7,248 nt of DNA from NCBI GenBank assembly GCA_903928615.1, contig CAIYRJ010000208.1:1-7248 (forward strand), read 5' to 3'. Under the pieces are notes generated by a model that saw nothing but the letters and a program-made list of their open reading frames with translations, was not told the DNA's origin and searched no databases. Of the stretch, positions 1 through 5,769 are shown in pieces; positions within the stretch are counted from its first letter, which is position 1, and each line of letters begins with the position of its first letter. A program made the position numbers and the translations under genes. Source of the stretch: an uncultured Actinomycetes bacterium. Lineage in GTDB: Bacteria > Actinomycetota > Thermoleophilia > Miltoncostaeales > Miltoncostaeaceae.

Positions 1-1
1 C

Positions 2-184
2 CTGGCCCTGCTGCTGATCGGCCTGGGCACACACTCAGGTGGTGTCAGCGTGGCCGGCGCCGCCGTGCTGCTGGCAAGTGGTGTGCTGGTGCTGGCCGTG
101 GTGCTGGCCACCCTGCTGCACCGCATTCCGGCCGCGCCGACCGCCGACATCTCCCAGCCCGTGACCACATGGAGGAATGCATGA
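2..184 (+). CDS. Unidentified membrane protein, C-terminal fragment
   Basis: This is an open frame that enters from the left edge and ends at a TGA at 182-184, giving the last 60 residues of a longer protein. The visible part begins in a hydrophobic stretch (LALLLIGLG), followed by a short Gly/Ser loop. A second strongly hydrophobic segment of about 24 residues (roughly residues 16-40 of the fragment) follows, then a short polar, proline-containing tail that is likely cytoplasmic. It is therefore probably a polytopic inner-membrane protein, but no family motif is left in the window and I do not assign a function. Its stop overlaps the start of the DUF2249 gene (ATGA at 181-184), so the two are almost certainly co-transcribed and translationally coupled. 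The SD of the downstream gene lies inside its last codons. Confidence 0.7.
   Translation: MALLLIGLGTHSGGVSVAGAAVLLASGVLVLAVVLATLLHRIPAAPTADISQPVTTWRNA
171..175 (+). promoter_or_regulatory. Ribosome binding site of the DUF2249 gene
   Basis: A GGAGG lies 5 bases before the ATG at 181. It decides the start: an upstream in-frame ATG at 169 overlaps this SD and would add only four residues, so 181 is preferred. Confidence 0.75.
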
Positions 185-405
185 GCACTCAGCTCGACGT
201 ACGCACCATCACCCCGCGCGAGCGGCACCCGCTGATCTTCGACACGTTCAACGCCCTCGGCAGCGATGAGGCATTCGAGTTGGTGAACGACCACGACCCG
301 AGGCCGCTCTACTACCAGTTCGAGGCCGAGATGGAGGGCCAGTTCACCTGGGACTACCTGGAGCAGGGCCCCGAGGTCTGGCGGGTGCGCATCGGGCGCG
401 CCTGA
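181..405 (+). CDS. DUF2249 domain protein
   Basis: This is a complete 74-residue protein that consists essentially of one DUF2249 domain. The recognisable family pattern is LDVR near the N-terminus, then PRERHPLIFDTF (about 12-23), the hallmark LVNDHDPRPLYYQFEAE (about 34-50) and a C-terminal FTW...GPEVWRVRIGR block. DUF2249 is related to the small TusA/SirA-like fold. Family members often occur near hemerythrin, nitrogen-oxide or respiratory genes, but the biochemical role is not established. The start at 181 is supported by GGAGG 5 bases upstream and by the ATGA overlap with the preceding membrane-protein gene. A soluble cytoplasmic protein is expected, as there is no signal peptide or membrane segment. 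Family assignment is strong. Any link to nitrate respiration is inference from the converging nar genes. Confidence 0.88.
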   Translation: MSTQLDVRTITPRERHPLIFDTFNALGSDEAFELVNDHDPRPLYYQFEAEMEGQFTWDYLEQGPEVWRVRIGRA

Positions 406-426
406 CCCCGATCCGGCAGCCCGGCG

Positions 427-460
427 CCGGGGCCGACGTGCGTGCGCATGTCGGTCCCGG
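427..460. terminator. Long hairpin between convergent genes, probable bidirectional terminator
   Basis: The arm 427-441 pairs with 446-460 over 15 consecutive base pairs, with only two G-U wobbles (432:455 and 438:449 on the plus-strand transcript), around a 4-base loop (GTGC, 442-445). Three more pairs (424-426 with 462-464) are possible past a one-base bulge at 461. It begins 22 bases after the DUF2249 stop and 45 bases beyond the stop of the dehydrogenase gene on the other strand. No T-run follows on either side, so it is not a textbook intrinsic terminator. U-less stable hairpins between convergent genes are common in high-GC bacteria. Termination function is inferred from position and stability. 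Confidence 0.6.
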
Positions 461-504
461 GCGCGGCGGCGTCGCGTGCCGCCCGCCAGGGCCTCGCCGC
501 CTCG

Positions 505-1248
505 CTACATGGCCACGCCACCGTTGACCGACAGCACCTGACCGGTGATGTACCCCGACGTCGCCGGGTCGGCAAGGAACAGCACGGCCTCGGCGATCTC
601 TCCCGGCTGACCCACGCGCCGCATTGGCGTGGCGCGCACGGCGCCCTCCACGATCTTGCGGCCCAGGTCATCCTCCTCCAGCCGCGCCTGGAAGGCGGTG
701 TCGGTGACCGACGGCGACACGCAGTTCACGCGAATGCCGTGCCGGGCCTCCTCGCGGGCCAACGACTTGCTGAAGCTCACCACGGCGCCCTTGGCGCCTG
801 CGTACACGGCCTCGCCCCAACCGCCCACGCGGGCGGTGTCGGACGCGATGCTGACGATGGCGCCGTCGCCGGCTTCGCGGAGTGCGGGCAGCGCGCACTG
901 CGTGACGGCCAGCACGCCGAGATAGTTGATGGCCACGATGCGCTGCCATTCGGCAGGGGTACTGCTGGCGAACAGGCCGGGCCGGTCCCAGCCCGCGCCG
1001 TTCACCAGCACGTCGAGCCCCCCGAGTGCGTCGACGGCCGCCACCACGGAATGCAACGCCGACGTGGGGTCGGTGATGTCGGCCACGATGCCGCCCACGC
1101 CACCGTGCGCGGTGGCCACCTCGCCCACATCGGGCGCGAGGTCGAGCAGGAACACCCGGGCACCGCGCTCGGCTGCGGCCTTCGCAATGGCCCTCCCCAT
1201 GCCGCCCGCCCCGCCCGTGATGGCGATGCGCCTGCCGTCAATCCCCAT
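505..1248 (-). CDS. SDR-family NAD-dependent dehydrogenase, BadH-like
   Basis: This is a complete 247-residue classical short-chain dehydrogenase/reductase. Visible elements are the dinucleotide-binding TGGAGGMG (11-18), Asp36 at the end of strand beta-2 (which favours NAD over NADP), ADITD (56-60), NGAG (83-86), Asn108, and the catalytic Ser136, Tyr149 and Lys153 (YAGAK). The stretch NGAGWD, the IASDTARVG...GEAVYA block and the C-terminal ITGQVLSVNGG closely resemble, from memory, BadH, the 2-hydroxycyclohexanecarboxyl-CoA dehydrogenase of anaerobic benzoate/cyclohexanecarboxylate breakdown. A 3-hydroxyacyl-CoA or other hydroxyacyl-CoA dehydrogenase is the main alternative. The start is ambiguous: tandem ATGs lie at 1251 and 1248. 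The SD GGGAG at 1254-1258 is 2 bases from the first and 5 from the second, so 1248 is chosen. Either way it overlaps the thioesterase stop, so it is the last gene of the operon. A reading extended upstream to 1626 is only an open shadow over the thioesterase gene. Confidence 0.88.
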   Translation of the reverse strand: MGIDGRRIAITGGAGGMGRAIAKAAAERGARVFLLDLAPDVGEVATAHGGVGGIVADITDPTSALHSVVAAVDALGGLDVLVNGAGWDRPGLFASSTPAEWQRIVAINYLGVLAVTQCALPALREAGDGAIVSIASDTARVGGWGEAVYAGAKGAVVSFSKSLAREEARHGIRVNCVSPSVTDTAFQARLEEDDLGRKIVEGAVRATPMRRVGQPGEIAEAVLFLADPATSGYITGQVLSVNGGVAM

Positions 1249-1658
1249 CATTGCTCCCGGAATCGCGTGAACGTGCCCATGGCGACAGCGGCCACCCGCC
1301 CCGTCGGCAGCGTGGCCTCGGCCCGGGCCACCACGATGCGGCGGCCCAGCGTGATGACGGTGCCCTCGGCGAACACCTCGCCCGGCGGCACCGCCGCGGT
1401 GTAGTTGATCTTCATCTCCACGGTGGCGCAGCCCTCGTCGGGGTCGACCTGCGCGATGGCGGCCAGACCCATGGCAGCGTCGAGCAGGCCCGCCAGCGAT
1501 CCCCCGTGCGCGGTGCCGTAGGCCTGCAGGTGGCCAGCGCCCACCTCCATGCGAAACCGCGCGCCGGTGTCGTCGGCCGAGAGAACCTGCATCGCCGTGG
1601 TCTGGTACCAGCCGCACGCGTTCCACCGCTCGAGCACGTCGCCCCCCACGCCACTCAT
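1248..1658 (-). CDS. PaaI-type hotdog-fold acyl-CoA thioesterase
   Basis: This is a complete 136-residue protein of the usual length for the PaaI/YdiI-like hotdog family. The central helix carries the motif YGTAHGGSLAGLLDAAMG (about 47-64), with His51-Gly-Gly and the acidic Asp60 that fits the catalytic carboxylate of this family. It is followed by the strand EMKINYTAAVPPGE (about 81-94) and a final strand MGTFTRF typical of the fold. The expected reaction is hydrolysis of an aryl- or hydroxyaryl-/acyl-CoA to the free acid and CoA. It is translationally coupled on both sides: its ATG overlaps the TGA of the ligase gene (ATGA), and its own stop overlaps the dehydrogenase start. This context suggests it releases stalled or wrong CoA esters made by the ligase, freeing CoA. 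The exact substrate cannot be read from the sequence. Confidence 0.85.
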   Translation of the reverse strand: MSGVGGDVLERWNACGWYQTTAMQVLSADDTGARFRMEVGAGHLQAYGTAHGGSLAGLLDAAMGLAAIAQVDPDEGCATVEMKINYTAAVPPGEVFAEGTVITLGRRIVVARAEATLPTGRVAAVAMGTFTRFREQ

Positions 1659-3244
1659 GGGGTCACTCCCGTCGTCGTCAGGGCATCGCGTGCCAACTGC
1701 ATCATCAGGTCGCGGCGCACCTTCCCCGATGGTGTCACCGGCAGGTGCTCGACCACCACCATCGCACGCGGCACGGTGTGGTGCTCGAGCGCGGCGTGCA
1801 GGCGGTCGAACAGGCGTGGTTCCAGCTGCGCGGGGAGGGCGGGTGAGGCCACCACCGCCACCAGGCGCAGCACGTCGTCGGCATCGGGGGCGGCGACGAC
1901 CACGGCGTCGGTCACATCGCGGTCGCCCAGCAGCACATCCTGCACGCGAGCGGGATCAACCCACAGGGCACCCACCTTCAGCACGTCACCCATGCGGCCG
2001 AGGAACGTGAACGAGCCGTCGGCCTCGACCCGGGCACGATCGCCGGTGCGGAACCAGCCGTCCACCATGACGGCATGGGTGGCAGCGGCGTCGGCCATAT
2101 AGCCGGCGAACATGGTGGGGCCCTGCACCCACACCTCGCCCTCGTCGCCAGGCAGGGGGCGAGCGCCGTCGATGCGCACGTCGTAGCCGGGCACGGGCCA
2201 GCCCACGGTGCCGGGGCGGGGCGCGTGCGGGCGGTCGCTCAGGTACATGTTGGTGAGCTCCGACGACCCCAGGCCGTTGACGATGCAGATGCCCGCGTCG
2301 CGCTGCACAGCGGTCCACACCGTGCCGGGCAGGTTCTCGCCTGCCGAGCCCGCGTGGCTCACCCCGGTCAGGTCGGCGCGGTCCACGCGCCCCTCACGGC
2401 AGTGCCGCGCCAGCCGCGCCCAGAAGGTGGGCACGCCGTACACCGCGGTAACACCGGCGACGCGGCAGGCCGCGGCAAGCCCGGCGGGGTCGCGGGGCCC
2501 GCCCAGCCACGCCGCAGCGCCGGCGCCCAACGGAAAGTAGAGCGAGTTGCCCAGCCCATACGAGGTGGCGAGTGACGATACCCCCCAGGTCACGTCACCT
2601 GGCCCGAGCCGCATGACACTGCGGCCGAACGTGGCGATGCAGGCCGGAATATCGCGATGCCGGTGCACCACCCACTTCGACGGCCCGGTCGATCCGGACG
2701 TGGCGAGCAGGTAGCAGGCGTCGCCCGCTGCCGTTGGGACCGGCACCGCCGGGCTTCCCCCGGGCACCTGCGCCCTGATCGCAGGCCCTGCCGGGTGGTC
2801 CGCGTCCCCCGGCGCCTGTCCCCGTGTGCCTGCCCCCATGGCGGCGACCAGCTCCTCCAGGGGCACCACCGCGATGCCCAAGTCGGTGCGGTGCGACAGG
2901 ACGAGGGCCGGGTCGGCACGGCTCACCAGATCGGCGGCACGGTCGGCGTCGAGGGAGTCGGCCACCAGGGCGGCCACCGCGCCCACGCGCACCGTCGCCA
3001 GGAAGGCCGCGACCCATGGCACGCCGTCGGGCAGCGCGAGCACCACGCGGTCGCCGTGGCCCACGCCGCGAGCGGTCAGCCACACCGCGAGGGTGTCGAC
3101 ATGGGTGGCCAGCGCCGCCCGCGTGGTGACGCCCTCCGCAGTGATGAGCGCAGGGGCGTCGGCCGGCGCCAGGTCGGAGCGCAACACGAACGTCGCCACG
3201 TTGAACGGCCTGCCATCCGTCGCCGAGGGCCGGCCGGAGCGCAC
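1655..3244 (-). CDS. Acyl-CoA synthetase of the benzoate-CoA ligase family
   Basis: This 529-residue protein (with a GTG start at 3244) is an adenylate-forming ligase that would turn a carboxylic acid, ATP and CoA into acyl-CoA, AMP and PPi. Core motifs are all present: P-loop TSGSTGPSK (182-190), SYGLGNSLYFPL and YGVPTFW (about 228-275), SAGENLP (300-306), NGLGSSELTNMY (323-334), WFRTGD (397-402), the hinge GRMGD (416-420), the KVGALWVDP segment (423-431) and the C-terminal PSGKVRRD with the catalytic lysine at 508. The SAGE...LP, GLGSSE and PGTVGWPVPGYDVR blocks are typical of benzoate-CoA ligases rather than acetyl- or long-chain enzymes, so an aromatic or alicyclic acid is likely but unproven. 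The P-loop tail reads PSKW instead of the usual xPKG. A Pro/Gly/Ala-rich linker occupies about 137-175. The frame stays open to an ATG at 3343, but that would overlap the regulator by almost 100 bases. The GTG has AGAGG 6 bases upstream and lies one base past the regulator's stop. A GTG at 3199 is a second candidate. Confidence 0.88.
   Translation of the reverse strand: MRSGRPSATDGRPFNVATFVLRSDLAPADAPALITAEGVTTRAALATHVDTLAVWLTARGVGHGDRVVLALPDGVPWVAAFLATVRVGAVAALVADSLDADRAADLVSRADPALVLSHRTDLGIAVVPLEELVAAMGAGTRGQAPGDADHPAGPAIRAQVPGGSPAVPVPTAAGDACYLLATSGSTGPSKWVVHRHRDIPACIATFGRSVMRLGPGDVTWGVSSLATSYGLGNSLYFPLGAGAAAWLGGPRDPAGLAAACRVAGVTAVYGVPTFWARLARHCREGRVDRADLTGVSHAGSAGENLPGTVWTAVQRDAGICIVNGLGSSELTNMYLSDRPHAPRPGTVGWPVPGYDVRIDGARPLPGDEGEVWVQGPTMFAGYMADAAATHAVMVDGWFRTGDRARVEADGSFTFLGRMGDVLKVGALWVDPARVQDVLLGDRDVTDAVVVAAPDADDVLRLVAVVASPALPAQLEPRLFDRLHAALEHHTVPRAMVVVEHLPVTPSGKVRRDLMMQLARDALTTTGVTP
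1666..1670 (-). promoter_or_regulatory. Ribosome binding site of the thioesterase gene
   Basis: GGGAG on the minus strand lies 7 bases before the ATG at 1658, inside the last codons of the ligase gene. It supports that start and independent loading of ribosomes at this junction. Confidence 0.65.
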
Positions 3245-3245
3245 G

Positions 3246-3977
3246 TCAGGCCTCTTTGGTGGTCTTCGGCCGGCCGCCGCCGGCAGGCCCGTCCGCCGGT
3301 TCCCCGTTGTCGGCATCTGCACCCGGCGCCGGGATGTGGACATTCAGCACGCACGATGGCGCGCGTGGATTGCCCGGCTTGAAGGCGATGACCTCACCCC
3401 CCTGCACGGCAACCATCCCGCGCGCGATACCCAGGTGCAGGGTGCACACCATGTCGCCGTGCTCGCCGACCACGGCATCGGCAAAGGGGCAATGGCGCAG
3501 GATGAGGTGGCGCTCACCGCGCGCGGCCTGCGCGGTGTCGGTGATGTCATCTGGTGCGAAGCCCGTGCGCTGCAGGGCATCAACCAGGGAGCGACCGCGC
3601 GACGCCAGCATGCGGCCCTCCTCCACGCCCACGGCCTCGATCTCCACCTCCGACACGCGGGCGCGGGCGACCAAGCGCAGCAGCAGGTCGAGCAGCTCCC
3701 TGCGCGACTCCGCCTCGCGCGCCGTCGCGGGATCGGTGAGATGGAAGATGATGCGCGGCCGGCCAGGGCGGCCCGTCGCCGACTCGCGTTCGCTCCATAC
3801 CAGGCCCGCGCGCGCGAGCACCGAGAGGTGGGTGCGCACCGCGTTGTGGTGGAGGTCCATGGCATCGGCGATCTCGAAGGCCGTGGCGCCCCCGGGCGAC
3901 TTGGCGAGGATCTCGTGGATCTTCGCGCGCGACGGGTGCACCACCGCGGCCTCGGGGCTCATGGAGGCCGCGGTCAT
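3246..3977 (-). CDS. ArsR/COG2345-type winged-helix regulator with Cys/His cluster
   Basis: This is a complete 243-residue transcription factor. Residues about 15-80 form a winged helix-turn-helix: HEILAKSPGG, then FEIADAMDLHHNAVRTHLSVLARAGLV as helices 2-3, and the wing GRPGRPRIIFHLT. The C-terminal half is a sensor-like domain with HCPFADAV (Cys163), HGDMVCTLHLGIARGM (Cys178) and PSCVLNVH (Cys209), plus His162, His173 and His181. This C-x14-C-x30-C layout matches the COG2345 predicted regulators, relatives of SufR, in which such cysteines bind an Fe-S cluster. Cluster binding here is inferred. The last 25 residues or so are a low-complexity, Gly/Pro/Lys tail. Its ATG overlaps the mobA stop (ATGA) and its stop is one base before the ligase start, so it lies between the nitrate and CoA modules and may control one or both in response to oxygen, NO or iron-sulfur status. 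The start at 3977 has only a weak SD; Met6 (3962) is possible. Confidence 0.82.
   Translation of the reverse strand: MTAASMSPEAAVVHPSRAKIHEILAKSPGGATAFEIADAMDLHHNAVRTHLSVLARAGLVWSERESATGRPGRPRIIFHLTDPATAREAESRRELLDLLLRLVARARVSEVEIEAVGVEEGRMLASRGRSLVDALQRTGFAPDDITDTAQAARGERHLILRHCPFADAVVGEHGDMVCTLHLGIARGMVAVQGGEVIAFKPGNPRAPSCVLNVHIPAPGADADNGEPADGPAGGGRPKTTKEA
3251..3255 (-). promoter_or_regulatory. Ribosome binding site that favours the GTG start of the ligase
   Basis: AGAGG on the minus strand lies 6 bases before GTG 3244. The regulator's TGA stop (3246-3248) falls between this site and the start codon, a layout that favours termination-reinitiation coupling. Confidence 0.55.
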
Positions 3978-4561
3978 GCCGCCCCGAACGCCAGGCGCCG
4001 CTCGGCCCGGCGCAGGTCGCCGGGCGTATTCAGGTTGGCCACGACGTTCGTCGGCACCTCGACGGTGATGGCGTCGAGCGCACGGGCCAACGCCATGGCG
4101 CGCACATCACCGCTGTCGAGCAGGCGCCGTGCGGCGGCCAACGCCGCCGCTCGCGGGTACCGGGCGCACAGCGGCTGGGCGTGGCCGTTGGCCTGCGCCA
4201 TCACGGGCACGCCGGCCGGCACCCCGACCAGGGCGTCCACCGCCGGACCGGCGAATGGCATGTCGCACGCCAGCACCACCACGTCGCCGTCGGGCACGTG
4301 GGCGAGGGCCGTGGCAATGCCCGCAAGGGGAGCATCGGGACCGGGATGGTCGACGACCACATCAACGGCTGCAGGGAGCATGGGGAGCGCGACACCTTCA
4401 CGGGACGACACCACTACGTAATCACAGCGCGCGCGCAGAATATCGACCGCGCCCACCACGAGGGGGCGACCGGACAGCGGAAGTGGGCCCTTGGGCCGCC
4501 CCATGCGACGCCCGGCCCCGCCCGCGAGGACCACGCCGGACATCGTGGGACGACCACCCAT
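3974..4561 (-). CDS. mobA: Molybdenum cofactor guanylyltransferase
   Basis: This is a complete 195-residue protein of normal MobA length. MobA transfers GMP from GTP to molybdopterin to build the bis-MGD cofactor that NarG requires. Visible signatures are the GTP-binding loop LAGGAGRRMGRPKG (12-25, with Lys24), DAPLAGI (76-82), the metal-binding ACDMPF (98-103, Asp100), and AQPLCARY and NLNTPGDL (about 128-135 and 176-183). The protein is soluble and cytoplasmic. The chosen ATG lies two bases after the narK stop and has only a weak GGTGG upstream. An internal ATG at 4543 would start the protein directly at MSGVVLAGG and is a real alternative. The 3' end overlaps the regulator start. Placement inside the nar operon suggests a supply of cofactor dedicated to nitrate reductase. 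The same frame is open as far as 5800 over narK, but that part is a shadow. Confidence 0.92.
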   Translation of the reverse strand: MGGRPTMSGVVLAGGAGRRMGRPKGPLPLSGRPLVVGAVDILRARCDYVVVSSREGVALPMLPAAVDVVVDHPGPDAPLAGIATALAHVPDGDVVVLACDMPFAGPAVDALVGVPAGVPVMAQANGHAQPLCARYPRAAALAAARRLLDSGDVRAMALARALDAITVEVPTNVVANLNTPGDLRRAERRLAFGAA

Positions 4562-4563
4562 GC

Positions 4564-5769
4564 TCAGGCCACCGCCGAGGTGGCCGCCGCGGTGCGCCGG
4601 TGGCCGCCCATGACCATCAGCACCACCAGGCACAGCACGGCAAGGCCCGCCAGGAAGATGAACGCCAGCGTGTACGAGCCGGTGGCGCTCTTGAGGAGCG
4701 CGAGGACGAGCGGCGGGAAGAAGCCACCCAGTCCACCGGCCGCGCCGACCACACCCGTGACGGCACCGACGACGTCGGGGAAGTCCTGGGCCACCAGCTT
4801 GAACACCGCGCCCGTGCCCAGGCCGAGGACCCCGGCCAGGGTGAGGCAGCAGATGGTGAGCGGCACCATGTCCTCGTACGTGAAGCCGATGGTGACCGCC
4901 AGGACGGCGATAGCCACGAAGGCCACGCGCAGAACCCAGGCCGCACCGACCTTGTCGGACAGCCACCCGCCGATGGGACGCCCCACCACCGCCACCGCCG
5001 CGAAGCCGGCGGCGCGTGCCGCGGCGTCGGGCTTGTCGAGGTGGTGGATCTCCTTCAGGAAGACCGGCAGGAACGCGAACATGGCGACGAAGCCGCCGAA
5101 CACCAGGAAGTAGTAGAGCGTGGGCGCCCACGCCGCGGGGCGCTCCTTGAACACCTTGAGCGGTGCGAGGAAGCCGCCCTTCTTCTCGGCCGGCTGGAAC
5201 GCCGGGGAGTCCCTGGCGAACAGCACGAACAGCGCCAGCGTGACGCCGATGAGGCCGATGGCCACGATGAACGGCACCGTGAGGTTGGTGGCCTTGGCGA
5301 TGCGGGGAGCCGTGAGGCCACCCACCACCGTGCCGCCCATGCCGATGCCGTAGATGCCCAGCGCCCAACCCTGGCGCCCGGGCGGGAACCACTTGTTGAC
5401 GTAGGGCACGCCGATGGCGAACGATGCGCCGGCGAAGCCCAGGAAGAAGCCGATGATGATGAGTGCGGCAAATGAGTTGTGCCAGGTTGCCAGGGCCGCG
5501 AGGGGGATGATCGTGAAGGCGAGCAACCCGATGAAGACCTTCCGGCCGCCCACGCGGTCGGTGAGGATTCCGAGGGGAATGCGCAGGATCGAGCCCATGA
5601 GCACGGGCACCGCGATCACGATCGCCACCTGCAGGGTGCTCAGCCCCAGCTGATCCTTGAACTCGGGGCTCAGCGGGCCGAGCATGCTCCACGCGTAGAA
5701 CGTGACGAGGAAGCCCAGCGTCGCGAGTACGAGGGCAAGGGTGCTGCCCTTGCGTACCTCGGGGTTCAT
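4564..5769 (-). CDS. narK: Nitrate/nitrite transporter, MFS NNP family
   Basis: This is a complete 401-residue major facilitator with about 12 predicted membrane segments. The nitrate/nitrite porter signatures are present: the Gly-rich GFAGASFAIGVP...GIYGIGMGG region (about 111-146) and the second one VGAVTGVVGAAGGLGGF (334-350). Arg63 (SILRIPLGILTDRVG) and Arg264 (VGRPIGGWLSDKVG) sit where the two substrate-binding arginines of NarK lie in the two halves of the fold. It should import nitrate and/or exchange it for nitrite for the cytoplasm-facing NarG. Whether it is a proton symporter (NarK1-like) or an antiporter (NarK2-like) cannot be decided by eye. The start at 5769 has a strong SD (GGGAGG, 8 bases upstream) and overlaps the narI stop by ATGA. 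The next gene, mobA, begins two bases after its stop. Confidence 0.93.
   Translation of the reverse strand: MNPEVRKGSTLALVLATLGFLVTFYAWSMLGPLSPEFKDQLGLSTLQVAIVIAVPVLMGSILRIPLGILTDRVGGRKVFIGLLAFTIIPLAALATWHNSFAALIIIGFFLGFAGASFAIGVPYVNKWFPPGRQGWALGIYGIGMGGTVVGGLTAPRIAKATNLTVPFIVAIGLIGVTLALFVLFARDSPAFQPAEKKGGFLAPLKVFKERPAAWAPTLYYFLVFGGFVAMFAFLPVFLKEIHHLDKPDAAARAAGFAAVAVVGRPIGGWLSDKVGAAWVLRVAFVAIAVLAVTIGFTYEDMVPLTICCLTLAGVLGLGTGAVFKLVAQDFPDVVGAVTGVVGAAGGLGGFFPPLVLALLKSATGSYTLAFIFLAGLAVLCLVVLMVMGGHRRTAAATSAVA

Noticed and set aside
1100..1115. A short inverted repeat CCACC...GGTGG
   Set aside because: It is inside the dehydrogenase coding region, has only a five-base stem, and is unremarkable in DNA this GC-rich.
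442..1404. A plus-strand open frame (320 codons) opposite the dehydrogenase and thioesterase
   Set aside because: It is a low-complexity antisense shadow; its first part also covers the intergenic hairpin.
3245..3343. A 33-residue N-terminal extension of the ligase to ATG 3343
   Set aside because: It overlaps the regulator's coding region, is basic and unconserved in character, and GTG 3244 has a well-placed SD.
2826..4421. A long plus-strand open frame (531 codons) opposite the ligase, regulator and mobA genes
   Set aside because: It lies antisense to three well-supported genes, its product is Arg/Ala/Pro-rich with no family motif, and such shadows are expected in very GC-rich coding DNA.
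4129..5475. A plus-strand open frame (448 codons) opposite mobA and narK
   Set aside because: The composition is dominated by Arg, Gly, His and Glu repeats typical of antisense reading of a membrane protein gene, with no motif or credible context.
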